From positions 1 through 11,526 of the forward strand of contig SLIY01000273.1 of NCBI GenBank assembly GCA_007135385.1: 11,526 nucleotides of DNA, in the 5' to 3' direction. The notes below the pieces were generated by a model that ran no database searches, had not been told where the DNA came from, and worked only from the letters and a program-made list of their open reading frames with translations. A program made the translations under genes and the position numbers. The DNA comes from Leptolyngbyaceae cyanobacterium CSSed165cm_216. GTDB lineage: Bacteria > Cyanobacteriota > Cyanobacteriia > Phormidesmidales > Phormidesmidaceae. This document shows, in pieces, positions 1 to 6,105 of the stretch (its first letter is position 1; each line of letters begins with the position of its first letter).

Positions 1-65
1 AAGCTAATGACCACCGCCAAGCCAACTAAAATCAGGAGCCGCGATCGCCGTAATAACCGTTTCAT
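1..65 (-). CDS. Partial CDS, N-terminus with signal-like segment
   Basis: Reading leftward from an ATG at 65-63, 21 open codons run off the window edge. They encode MKRLLRRSRLLILVGLAVVI followed by Ser: a basic n-region (five Lys/Arg in the first nine residues) and then a hydrophobic stretch, as in a signal peptide or first membrane helix. A weak AGGG lies about 8 bases upstream of the ATG. The gene is divergent from the next one at 180, with 114 bp between. The rest of the protein is outside the window, so no function can be assigned. The frame is short, and its reality rests on the start context and the typical N-terminal pattern. Confidence 0.5.
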   Translation of the reverse strand, partial: MKRLLRRSRLLILVGLAVVIS

Positions 66-179
66 GGTGATGCCCTAATCTGATCAACGCCAAGCATAGC
101 AAGCCCCTAGGCTGACTGGCATCCCTTGTATCAAATCGCTTCATAATGGAACTAACTGCGTAGCATTACCCCTCAGACT

Positions 180-758
180 ATGGCCAACCCCGTCACCCTC
201 GAAGATATCTATGCCCTGTTCCAAACCTCCCAGGCCGAGGCCGATCGCCGCTCTGCTGAGGCCGATCGCCGCTCTGCTGAGGCCGATCGCCGCCTGCAGC
301 GGTTAGAGCGAATTGCGGCCAACACCAGCCGCGAGGTGGCGGGGTTAACCACCCGCTGGGGTCAGTTTGTGGAAAATCTGGTGGAACCGGCGGTGGTGCG
401 TCTGTTTCGAGAGCGGGGGATTGAGGTGCAGGAAACGGCTCGACGGATGCGATCGCAGCGACCGGGGGCCGAGATGGAAATTGACATTTTTGCGGTCAAT
501 GGAGATGTCGCGGTGGCCATTGAAGTGAAGTCGCGGCTGTCTCGCCAGGATATAGAGGATTTTTTGGCTCGGATGGACCGATTTCGGCAGGCCTTTCCCC
601 ACTACCAGGACTACCAAATTTATGGGGCAGTGGCGGGGATTGAAATCGACGAGGGAGTCGACCGCTATGCCTATCAGCGGGGGCTATTTGTGATTAAACA
701 AACGGGAGATACTGTCACCATTGCCAATAATGCCGCTTTTCAGCCTACGGCCTGGTAA
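180..758 (+). CDS. DUF3782-like protein with PD-(D/E)xK nuclease-type core
   Basis: A 192-aa protein. Residues 18-45 form a charged coiled coil built on a repeated AEADRRS heptad (19-25, 26-32, 33-38). A conserved WGQFVENLV segment follows at 60-68. The core around 98-118 (EMEIDIF, then AIEVKS) gives E100, D102, E115 and K117, the arrangement D-(x)n-E-x-K of the PD-(D/E)xK nuclease superfamily. The C-terminal part (GAVAGIEIDEGVDRYA, then GLFVIKQ) matches what I recall of the cyanobacterial DUF3782 family, and the length is typical. These proteins occur in many copies in cyanobacteria and their role is unproven; DNA binding or cleavage is only inferred from the fold. The start is the first ATG in frame and keeps the usual short leader before the coiled coil. 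It converges with the M20 gene. Confidence 0.8.
   Translation: MANPVTLEDIYALFQTSQAEADRRSAEADRRSAEADRRLQRLERIAANTSREVAGLTTRWGQFVENLVEPAVVRLFRERGIEVQETARRMRSQRPGAEMEIDIFAVNGDVAVAIEVKSRLSRQDIEDFLARMDRFRQAFPHYQDYQIYGAVAGIEIDEGVDRYAYQRGLFVIKQTGDTVTIANNAAFQPTAW
237..293 (+). repeat. In-frame 21-bp tandem repeat
   Basis: Two complete identical 21-bp units (237-257 and 258-278) are followed by 15 bases of a third (279-293). The unit begins GAGGCCGATCGCCG and encodes one heptad of the coiled coil in the DUF3782-like protein. Because the unit is a multiple of three, changes in copy number add or remove whole heptads without breaking the frame. Confidence 0.9.
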
Positions 759-806
759 TTCCATAGGCTTAACCCTGATGAGTTAGGCCATAGCTTTGCC
801 CCCCCG

Positions 807-850
807 CCCCCCAATTCTGGGGGGACCTGAAGCCCCCAAGTTTGGGGGCT
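807..850. terminator. Paired GC-rich hairpins between convergent genes
   Basis: Two adjacent inverted repeats lie between the ends of the rightward gene (758) and the leftward M20 gene (915). The first has a six-base C arm at 807-812 pairing with a six-base G arm at 819-824, around AATTCT. The second is AGCCCCCAA (831-839) pairing with TTGGGGGCT (842-850) around a 2-base loop. The position suits a bidirectional terminator. There is no clear T-run, and similar C/G-tract repeats are dispersed in filamentous cyanobacteria, so it may instead be an interspersed repeat. Confidence 0.5.
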
Positions 851-914
851 TGGGGGCCAAGAGCCATACGGGCAGCAATATTCCTTTTCAGCAATGAAAC
901 AACTCTGCCCCCAT

Positions 915-2129
915 CTAGCTACCGCAGTAGGCTTCCACACAGCGGGCAAACATTTCTACCCCCAGGCCCAGGGCGGTTTCATCGAAGTCAAACCGGGGAT
1001 GGTGGTGGGGATAGGCCAGGGATTTTTCGGTGTTGGCAGAGCCCAAGAAAAAGTAGCAGCCCGGCACCTCCTGGAGAAAGAAGGCCATATCTTCACCGCC
1101 CATGGTGTGGCACTCGGGCACGACCCCAGCCGGGGTTTCCACCACCGACAGGGCCACCGATCGCACCAAATCAGCCATAGCGGCATCGTTGATCACGGGC
1201 GGGTACAGGGCTTTGTAGTCAAGGTGGTAGCTGGCCCCGTGGCTCTGGCAGATACCGGCCACTAGCTGCTCCATCCGGGGGGCAAAATAGTCGCTGTAGG
1301 CGGGATCGAAATAGCGCACGGTGCCGCTCAGGGTGGCGGTGTCGGCAATCACATTTTGGGCCATCCCTGCATGGAATTTACCGACGGTGACCACCGCCGC
1401 TTTGGTCGGGTCAATGTTGCGGGCCACAATGGTTTGCAGGGCGTTGACCACCTGCGCCCCCACCACAATCGAGTCCACCGTCTGGTGGGGCAGGGCCCCG
1501 TGGCCCCCCTTGCCCTGGATGGTGCAGCTGAAAAATTCTGAAGCCGCCATCAGGGTACCGGTGCGTACACCCACAGTCCCTAAAGGCAGGTTGTTCCACA
1601 GGTGCAGGCCAATAATGGCCTCCACATCGGGGTTCTTGAGTGCCCCCGCTTCGATCATGGGTTTGGCCCCCCCCGGCCCCTCTTCGGCGGGCTGAAAAAT
1701 CAGCTTGATGGTGCCCTTGAAGCTGTGGCGGTGCTGGGCCAGGTAGTAGGCGGTGCCCAGGGCGATCGCCACATGGCCGTCGTGACCACAGGCATGCATC
1801 ACGCCGTCATGCTGAGAACGATAGGGCACCTGATTGTCTTCATGGATGGGCAGGGCATCCATATCCGCCCGAATGCCCAGCACTGGGCCAGGGGAGGTAC
1901 CTTCAATCACCGCCACCAGGCCAGTTTCGGCGATCGCATCCCGGTAAGGGATGCCCCATTGGTCCAGTTGGGTACAAATAAAGTCCGCCGTCAGCCACTC
2001 CTTAAACCCCAACTCTGGCCGCTGGTGAATCCGCCGCCGCCACTCCACCAATTGGGGTTGCAACGTTTGAATGGCTGGGCGAATGCGTGAACGGTCTACG
2101 GGACAGGGAGGGGCGGTGGTGGCAAACAT
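915..2129 (-). CDS. M20 family amidohydrolase (hippurate/IAA-amino acid hydrolase type)
   Basis: A 404-aa cytosolic metallohydrolase of peptidase family M20, subfamily D, which removes an acyl group from N-acyl amino acids. Motifs in order: RRRIHQRPELGF (31-42), RADMDALP (87-94), ACGHDGH (113-119) with metal ligands C114 and H116, the acidic pair E149-E150, IIGLHLW with H176, GKGGHGALPHQ (206-216) in the dimerisation domain, GGEDMAFF, and HHH at 375-377 near the C-terminus supplying the last ligand. The length is normal for the family and nothing is missing. Cyanobacteria commonly carry one such gene, annotated amidohydrolase or N-acyl-L-amino acid amidohydrolase; the substrate cannot be told from sequence. 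No strong Shine-Dalgarno precedes the ATG at 2129. It is divergent from the gene at 2426 and convergent with the DUF3782-like gene. Confidence 0.92.
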   Translation of the reverse strand: MFATTAPPCPVDRSRIRPAIQTLQPQLVEWRRRIHQRPELGFKEWLTADFICTQLDQWGIPYRDAIAETGLVAVIEGTSPGPVLGIRADMDALPIHEDNQVPYRSQHDGVMHACGHDGHVAIALGTAYYLAQHRHSFKGTIKLIFQPAEEGPGGAKPMIEAGALKNPDVEAIIGLHLWNNLPLGTVGVRTGTLMAASEFFSCTIQGKGGHGALPHQTVDSIVVGAQVVNALQTIVARNIDPTKAAVVTVGKFHAGMAQNVIADTATLSGTVRYFDPAYSDYFAPRMEQLVAGICQSHGASYHLDYKALYPPVINDAAMADLVRSVALSVVETPAGVVPECHTMGGEDMAFFLQEVPGCYFFLGSANTEKSLAYPHHHPRFDFDETALGLGVEMFARCVEAYCGS

Positions 2130-2425
2130 AGGGTACAGAGATGAATCAGGGATAGAAGCTTGAGGTTAGGGAACAGCCCCAACCATAGGGTAGTGGTGTC
2201 GTGGCCTGGGGAAGGCGACCTAGATACAGGATAAACCAGTTGCCCCGGCCCTATTGTCTAGATCAGGTGTCTTTGTCAACGGTCGATGGCAAGCGACAGT
2301 AGCTTGGGGGAGCGCCGCTTACTTGGCGATCGCCAGATCGGCATAGAGGGGAGTGGCACTACAGTGAGATAATTAACCCAGTGGTTAGGCTTTAGCCACC
2401 CTTGACCTCGACCGAGAACGCCCCT

Positions 2426-2839
2426 ATGACCATCGCTGAGCAGCTGATTCGGATGGCCGAAGACGAGCTGACCGAGTACAGTACCGACGCCCGCAAAATT
2501 GAAAAGCTACGCCGCAAATTTAGCTTTGCTGTGCCTTACCCCAAACAAAAGGCGGTGCGGGACCAGGTGGCCGCCAGCATCCCTAACAACTTCGTCGCCA
2601 AGCTGGTTGAAGAGAACCGCCAAACCATCGCCTTACCCTTTTGGGGCATTGGCGGCCTGGGGCTACTGCTAGGTATTTCCGGGCGACAGCCCCTGGACTT
2701 TATCGCCACTGGCATTGGCTTTTACCTGGCCTTTCAAATCCAAAAGTGGGGCTGGCAACTGCAAGCCAAGCGCCTGGTGGTGCAAACCCTAGATGATATT
2801 GAGGCCAGCATGAACCAGCCCCAACCCGAGGCTCCCTAG
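2426..2839 (+). CDS. Small two-helix membrane protein, unknown function
   Basis: A 137-aa protein that I do not recognise beyond resembling short conserved cyanobacterial hypotheticals. Residues 1-35 are charged and probably helical (AEDELTEYSTDARKIEKLRR). A central part (36-66) is soluble, and two hydrophobic segments at about 67-86 (IALPFWGIGGLGLLLGI) and 90-106 (LDFIATGIGFYLAFQIQ) form a likely membrane hairpin. A charged tail ends in a Pro/Gln-rich stretch. I chose the ATG at 2426 rather than the in-frame TTG at 2402, since the eight extra residues have no support. It lies alone between the divergent M20 gene and the convergent GH57 gene. The 296 bp upstream of the start (2130-2425), shared with the M20 gene, contain one HIP1 site within TGGCGATCGCCA (2324-2335) and no other feature I can support. 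Confidence 0.75.
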   Translation: MTIAEQLIRMAEDELTEYSTDARKIEKLRRKFSFAVPYPKQKAVRDQVAASIPNNFVAKLVEENRQTIALPFWGIGGLGLLLGISGRQPLDFIATGIGFYLAFQIQKWGWQLQAKRLVVQTLDDIEASMNQPQPEAP

Positions 2840-2889
2840 ATGGATGTTGGCTGACACAAATTTCCAGTAAAAAAGAGTTTTCAACCCAA

Positions 2890-2992
2890 TCATCCCCTCC
2901 TGGGAGGCCTGTGCTGTTCGCGCAGCGACCCCAGACGGTGTCCTGAGCTTGTCGAAGGAGGGGTAACCTGTCGAAGGAGGTAGGGGTGGGTT
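2890..2992. repeat. Composite interspersed repeat region
   Basis: The space between two convergent genes is filled by repeat-like pieces. A small palindrome CCTCCTGGGAGG lies at 2897-2908. A 12-bp direct repeat TGTCGAAGGAGG occurs at 2950-2961 and again at 2969-2980. The first copy sits at the end of TGTCCTGAGCTTGTCGAAG (2939-2957), a sequence I know as a dispersed repeat motif in many bacterial genomes. TAGGGGTGGGTT (2981-2992) resembles the end of a common cyanobacterial repeat that starts near CCCCTCCTGGGAGG. This reads as one repeat family inserted into another. Confidence 0.55.
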
Positions 2993-3038
2993 CGGCTAGG
3001 CGAGGAAGCCGTTAAGTGACTTCTAGAAAACGGTCTCC

Positions 3039-4532
3039 CTAATCAAAATCATGGGTCAAAATCGCTTGCCCCCGCTGGTAAATGTCCTTGGCGTAGTCCG
3101 TCCAGGTGCCCTGGCCCCAGTAGCGAAAACAACTGGTTTGCAGCAGCAAATTATGCAGCAGGGCATTGCGATAGCGGGGTTGTCGCTCTAGGGCTTCCCC
3201 CTGTTCAGGTTGGCGGGCCATGGTCTGATGAAACTGGGCGCTAAGCCGCTCTAGGGGCACCATGACGTTGTCATAGCCATCAACCCAACTGCGATCGCTG
3301 GTCCAAGAGCCCCCCTGCATATGAAAGTTGCTGTCCTGGGCCTGGAGGGCAGCAATGGCATTGGCGACGGCCTCTGTTCCTGTGCGATCGCCCAGTTCGG
3401 CCCACAGGCGATTCTGACCAATCGCCTGGCAGCTGGGGAAGACCTCAGGACCATAGCCAGCCTCGGCCAGCAGTTCCAAGTATTCGGTGCCATTAAAGCC
3501 AACGATGCCACTACGACCACCCCCCTGGTCCCGCATTTCGGACCAGGACCGCATAAAGGCGCTAGGAAACTCGTTCATCATCACGCCGCCGTTTTCACCG
3601 TCGCTGATTTGACTGACCAGGGGCGGCACCCTGCCATTCCCCAGGGCCATCGGGTTGAGGGTTTTGGCTTCCCAGTAGGGCTGCATTTGGCCCACCAGCT
3701 TGGTGTCCGATCCCTGGGTTTTAATCAATACAGTGATCTCTGCCACCTGTCCCGCAGAATTTTTCGCCACCAGCCGGTGGGGTAGGTGAGGCTGGGTGAG
3801 GGGATGCCCCGTCAGGGATTCCACCGTGTGTTCTTGTACCAGTAGCCACTGATAACCGCACTCTTTGAGCATGCTGACAAAGGCGTAGAGCAGATCAGGG
3901 TGGTTAGGCAGGTGCATTTCCGGCGGCGAAAACCCCCGCACCCGGGCCAGAGCATCTAGACCAAAAATCGAGGCAAAGTGATGCTGCCAGGCCCGAATAT
4001 GCAGCTTTAAGTCAGGGACTGGGGTAGAGGGCACCACGGCGTGGCCCCAGCAGGTGCCTAACCATTCCACATGGGGCTGGTAGACGGGATCGTCGGTAAT
4101 TCGGCGCAGCTTATCGAGAATGTCGTGGCGACCCATTTGCTGTAGCCCCCACAGCAGGGTGCCCGAGTAGTCAAGCATCACCCGGGGGTTGCAGCCCTGA
4201 TTCACCAACTCGGGAATGAAGTCGCCCAGGCGGGCATAGCAGTAGGCAAAGGGTCCGGCGTTGTGGTTATCCCCATCGTAGGGGTGCTCGAACATGTACT
4301 GCAGGTGGTTGATCAACTCTCCCTGGCTACCCGCTGGGATGGTGGGCTGGTGCATGTGTAGGGCGATCGCAAAGCCTGCTTGAATCTTATCCAGCGATAG
4401 ATTGCTGTGGGGCAAAAATACCGGCTGTTGAGATCCCACGGCGGCAGCAATGTCTGCCTCCCAGCCGGCGATGGGGGGTAACCCGTCCTCCAGGGCCGAT
4501 AAATTTAGGGGTGACATGGTAGCGCCGGTCAT
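3039..4532 (-). CDS. Glycoside hydrolase family 57 protein
   Basis: A 497-aa protein with the layout of a GH57 catalytic domain, a family of retaining alpha-glucan enzymes (amylases, 4-alpha-glucanotransferases, branching enzymes). Visible family signatures: HMHQP at 59-63 (region I), LGTCWGH at 158-164 (region II), GFSPPEMHLP at 200-209 with the likely nucleophile E205 (region III), and SDGENGG at 310-316 with the likely acid/base D311 (region IV). No signal peptide is visible, so it is probably cytoplasmic and acts on glycogen or malto-oligosaccharides, but the exact activity cannot be read off. The ATG at 4532 has AAGGA six bases upstream; an internal Met6 is a less likely start. The stop at 3039 faces the repeat region. 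Confidence 0.85.
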   Translation of the reverse strand: MTGATMSPLNLSALEDGLPPIAGWEADIAAAVGSQQPVFLPHSNLSLDKIQAGFAIALHMHQPTIPAGSQGELINHLQYMFEHPYDGDNHNAGPFAYCYARLGDFIPELVNQGCNPRVMLDYSGTLLWGLQQMGRHDILDKLRRITDDPVYQPHVEWLGTCWGHAVVPSTPVPDLKLHIRAWQHHFASIFGLDALARVRGFSPPEMHLPNHPDLLYAFVSMLKECGYQWLLVQEHTVESLTGHPLTQPHLPHRLVAKNSAGQVAEITVLIKTQGSDTKLVGQMQPYWEAKTLNPMALGNGRVPPLVSQISDGENGGVMMNEFPSAFMRSWSEMRDQGGGRSGIVGFNGTEYLELLAEAGYGPEVFPSCQAIGQNRLWAELGDRTGTEAVANAIAALQAQDSNFHMQGGSWTSDRSWVDGYDNVMVPLERLSAQFHQTMARQPEQGEALERQPRYRNALLHNLLLQTSCFRYWGQGTWTDYAKDIYQRGQAILTHDFD

Positions 4533-4675
4533 AGGCAGTCCTTATTGAAGTAATCAGCAAACAAGATTACTTTTAGTGTGGCACCCCAGACGGCATTTAC
4601 AGCAATGCTGACAGAAAATTTCTGGCTGTCACAGTTCTGAAGGGTTAAGGCGATTTTTGGATAAAAAAATACCCC

Positions 4676-4753
4676 CGTAGGATGGGCAAAGCTTGCGTGC
4701 CCATCGACCGATAGCCCTGATGGGCACGGGCAAGACCCTTTGCCCATCCTACG
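4676..4753. repeat. 78-bp palindromic interspersed element
   Basis: The outer 16-bp arms are perfect inverted repeats: CGTAGGATGGGCAAAG at 4676-4691 and CTTTGCCCATCCTACG at 4738-4753. The inner parts pair as well (TGCCCATC against GATGGGCA), leaving a short central loop around 4706-4718. Each half also folds on itself, because GATGGGCA and TGCCCATC recur in both halves. It sits in the 266-bp space between two leftward genes and could serve as a transcription end or RNA-stabilising hairpin for the gene ending at 4799. The form fits a MITE- or REP-like cyanobacterial repeat. A 72-codon open frame crossing it is taken as spurious. Confidence 0.75.
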
Positions 4754-4798
4754 TCAAGGGAAAATCTTTCCTGTTAGACCAAAATTCATAGACATCAC

Positions 4799-5692
4799 CT
4801 AAGAATTGGATGTCGATCTGGCCGCCTCAGGCAGCATCAGCAGCGACCCGATGAAAAAGAAGACTGCGCCAAAGAGCGTAAATTCAGTGGCCAGAGTGGC
4901 GGCATCGGTCAGCCGTGGTTTGGGCAGCACCACGGCATACACCGCCGCAATCATGAATCCAATGCAGCCCAGCAAATTGGTGAAGGTAATCCACCAGGAT
5001 AGGCTGGCCGGTTTCCAGTCCCAGTAGGCATGACAGGTTTCCACAAAGCCGAGATAGCCGGAGGCCAGAAACAACACCGAACCGACAAAATTCGGTGCCC
5101 AGATCACCAGGTCTTGCTGCACCCAGTCTAGCCCCGGCAGCATGGCATCCCAGGTGTTGATGTTGAACAATAGCGTGCCCGGAAATTGCAGGGCGCAGCT
5201 GAGCCAGCCAATATTTTTGGGGAACCAGCCGAATAGCTGGGGAAACCGCCGTCGGCGCGATCGCGGAGCCGCATTGGCCACCTGAAACAGTTGCAGATAG
5301 GCCGCCGTGGTAAATGGAATCGACCCCGCAAAGTAAATGGCGTTGATGGTGCTGGACTGAAGAGCAAAGCGCCGCGCCAGGTCGGGAGACAGGCTGAACA
5401 CACTGCCCAGAGCAAAGAGGAACGACCCCAGAGCAAAGATTAGCCCAATCCACCAGTTCAGGGTTTGAGGCATCCAAAGACCGCGCTGCAGCAGGGTGAA
5501 CAGGCTAGCGATTCGATCCGCATGGTCGGCGGCCAGTTGTTTGCGATAGTCCCGCGATCGCCAGACCACCAGGGATTGATCGATCCGCTGGTAGACCCGC
5601 TGGGTGGTAAACGGCCATGGCCCGTCGGTTTTGACGAGCTGATCCTTGAGGTGGTGATGGTGATGCCGGTCGGCAGGATGATCGTGACCCAT
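4799..5692 (-). CDS. Six-helix membrane protein with three YrhK-like units
   Basis: A 297-aa integral membrane protein. The N-terminal 75 residues are soluble and start with a His-rich stretch (H3, H5, H10-H14). The rest contains three related units of two hydrophobic helices: 79-138 (NWWIGLIFALGSFLFALGS, then FAGSIPFTTAAYLQLF), 161-223 (IGWLSCALQFPGTLLFN, then FVGSVLFLASGYLGFVE) and 231-288 (LSWWITFTNLLGCIGF, then FFFIGSLLMLPEA). Each unit has Trp near its start, a small-residue G-[ST/C]-x-x-F pattern in helix 1 and, most clearly, G-S in helix 2, recalling the YrhK-like domain family. A basic loop (RSRRRR, 144-149) separates units 1 and 2. Its function is unknown. It is divergent from gadB and shares a control region with it, which suggests a link to that cluster, but this is inference. 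The His-rich start may bind metal. Confidence 0.75.
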   Translation of the reverse strand: MGHDHPADRHHHHHLKDQLVKTDGPWPFTTQRVYQRIDQSLVVWRSRDYRKQLAADHADRIASLFTLLQRGLWMPQTLNWWIGLIFALGSFLFALGSVFSLSPDLARRFALQSSTINAIYFAGSIPFTTAAYLQLFQVANAAPRSRRRRFPQLFGWFPKNIGWLSCALQFPGTLLFNINTWDAMLPGLDWVQQDLVIWAPNFVGSVLFLASGYLGFVETCHAYWDWKPASLSWWITFTNLLGCIGFMIAAVYAVVLPKPRLTDAATLATEFTLFGAVFFFIGSLLMLPEAARSTSNS

Positions 5693-5780
5693 GGTAACTC
5701 TAAATTCTGGCCAAAAGGAGCCGTCAGGTTTGACCTTGCACGGAATGTCGGGAGCAATCGCTCCACAGACGTCCTCCTCA

Positions 5781-5814
5781 GGCCAGATGTCCCTCCTGGG
5801 AGGGACATCTGGCC
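5781..5814. repeat. Palindrome with 16-bp perfect arms
   Basis: GGCCAGATGTCCCTCC (5781-5796) is the exact reverse complement of GGAGGGACATCTGGCC (5799-5814), with only TG between. The core CCTCCTGGGAGG is the same as in the repeat at 2897-2908, so the palindrome may belong to a dispersed repeat family. It lies about 90 bp upstream of the YrhK-like start and 290 bp upstream of the gadB start. As RNA it would form a very stable hairpin; as DNA it could be a cruciform or a protein-binding site. Confidence 0.85.
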
Positions 5815-5933
5815 AGGGGACATCAGAAGCAAATTGAAATAAAGCGGGGTTCCCTATTCCTCCTCAGGCATTATATAAATGTCATGGTGTACTTGGCACA
5901 GACGAAACTGTCGCAAATTTCATAGACGTGAGC

Positions 5934-5960
5934 CTGTCACGGGTTGTCTGTCACGGGTTG
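5934..5960 (+). repeat. Two 13-bp direct repeats upstream of gadB
   Basis: CTGTCACGGGTTG occurs at 5934-5946 and again at 5948-5960, a period of 14 bp, about 150-170 bp before the gadB start. The paired spacing is compatible with a regulator binding two sites, but no known operator consensus is recognised and a simple local duplication is equally possible. Confidence 0.6.
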
Positions 5961-6105
5961 ATTGTGGCCTGGCTGTCGATCCCAGGTCTTAAATAAGCAC
6001 ATTGCCTAGCCCAGTACCCGGCTGCCTGATTTACGGGTGGTTCATATCGCCTCAGGCGTTCCCGCTGCCCCCAGTTTCCAGTTTATTGCGTTTTACAGGT
6101 TTAGC

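Larger units (their letters stand above)
5693..6105. promoter_or_regulatory. Divergent intergenic region upstream of gadB
   Basis: This is 413 bp without a supported gene, between the leftward YrhK-like gene and rightward gadB. It must hold promoters for both. It contains the 34-bp palindrome (5781-5814), an AT-rich stretch TTATATAAAT (5871-5880) that could be part of a -10 box, and the 13-bp direct repeats at 5934-5960. I could not find a -35/-10 pair with good spacing. The 69 bases before the gadB ATG are open from a GTG at 6037, but that extension shows no likeness to known GadB N-termini. Confidence 0.5.

Noticed and set aside
2402..2425. TTG start for the small membrane protein
   Set aside because: It adds eight residues with no ribosome binding site or family support, while an ATG follows at 2426.
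2890..2992. CRISPR-like direct repeats
   Set aside because: Only two 12-bp copies with a 7-base gap are present, with no regular spacers and no cas genes nearby.
4529..4747. Leftward 72-codon open frame with a Cys/Pro-rich start
   Set aside because: It is largely formed by the 78-bp palindromic element, overlaps the GH57 start by four bases, has no domain-like composition, and is best explained as repeat-derived.
5465..5842. Rightward 125-codon frame overlapping the YrhK-like gene start and the palindrome
   Set aside because: It lies antisense to a convincing membrane protein, runs through a palindrome, and its composition looks non-coding.
6037..6105. GTG-initiated N-terminal extension of gadB by 23 residues
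   Set aside because: The ATG at 6106 gives exactly the usual 466-aa length; the extension does not resemble known GadB N-termini.
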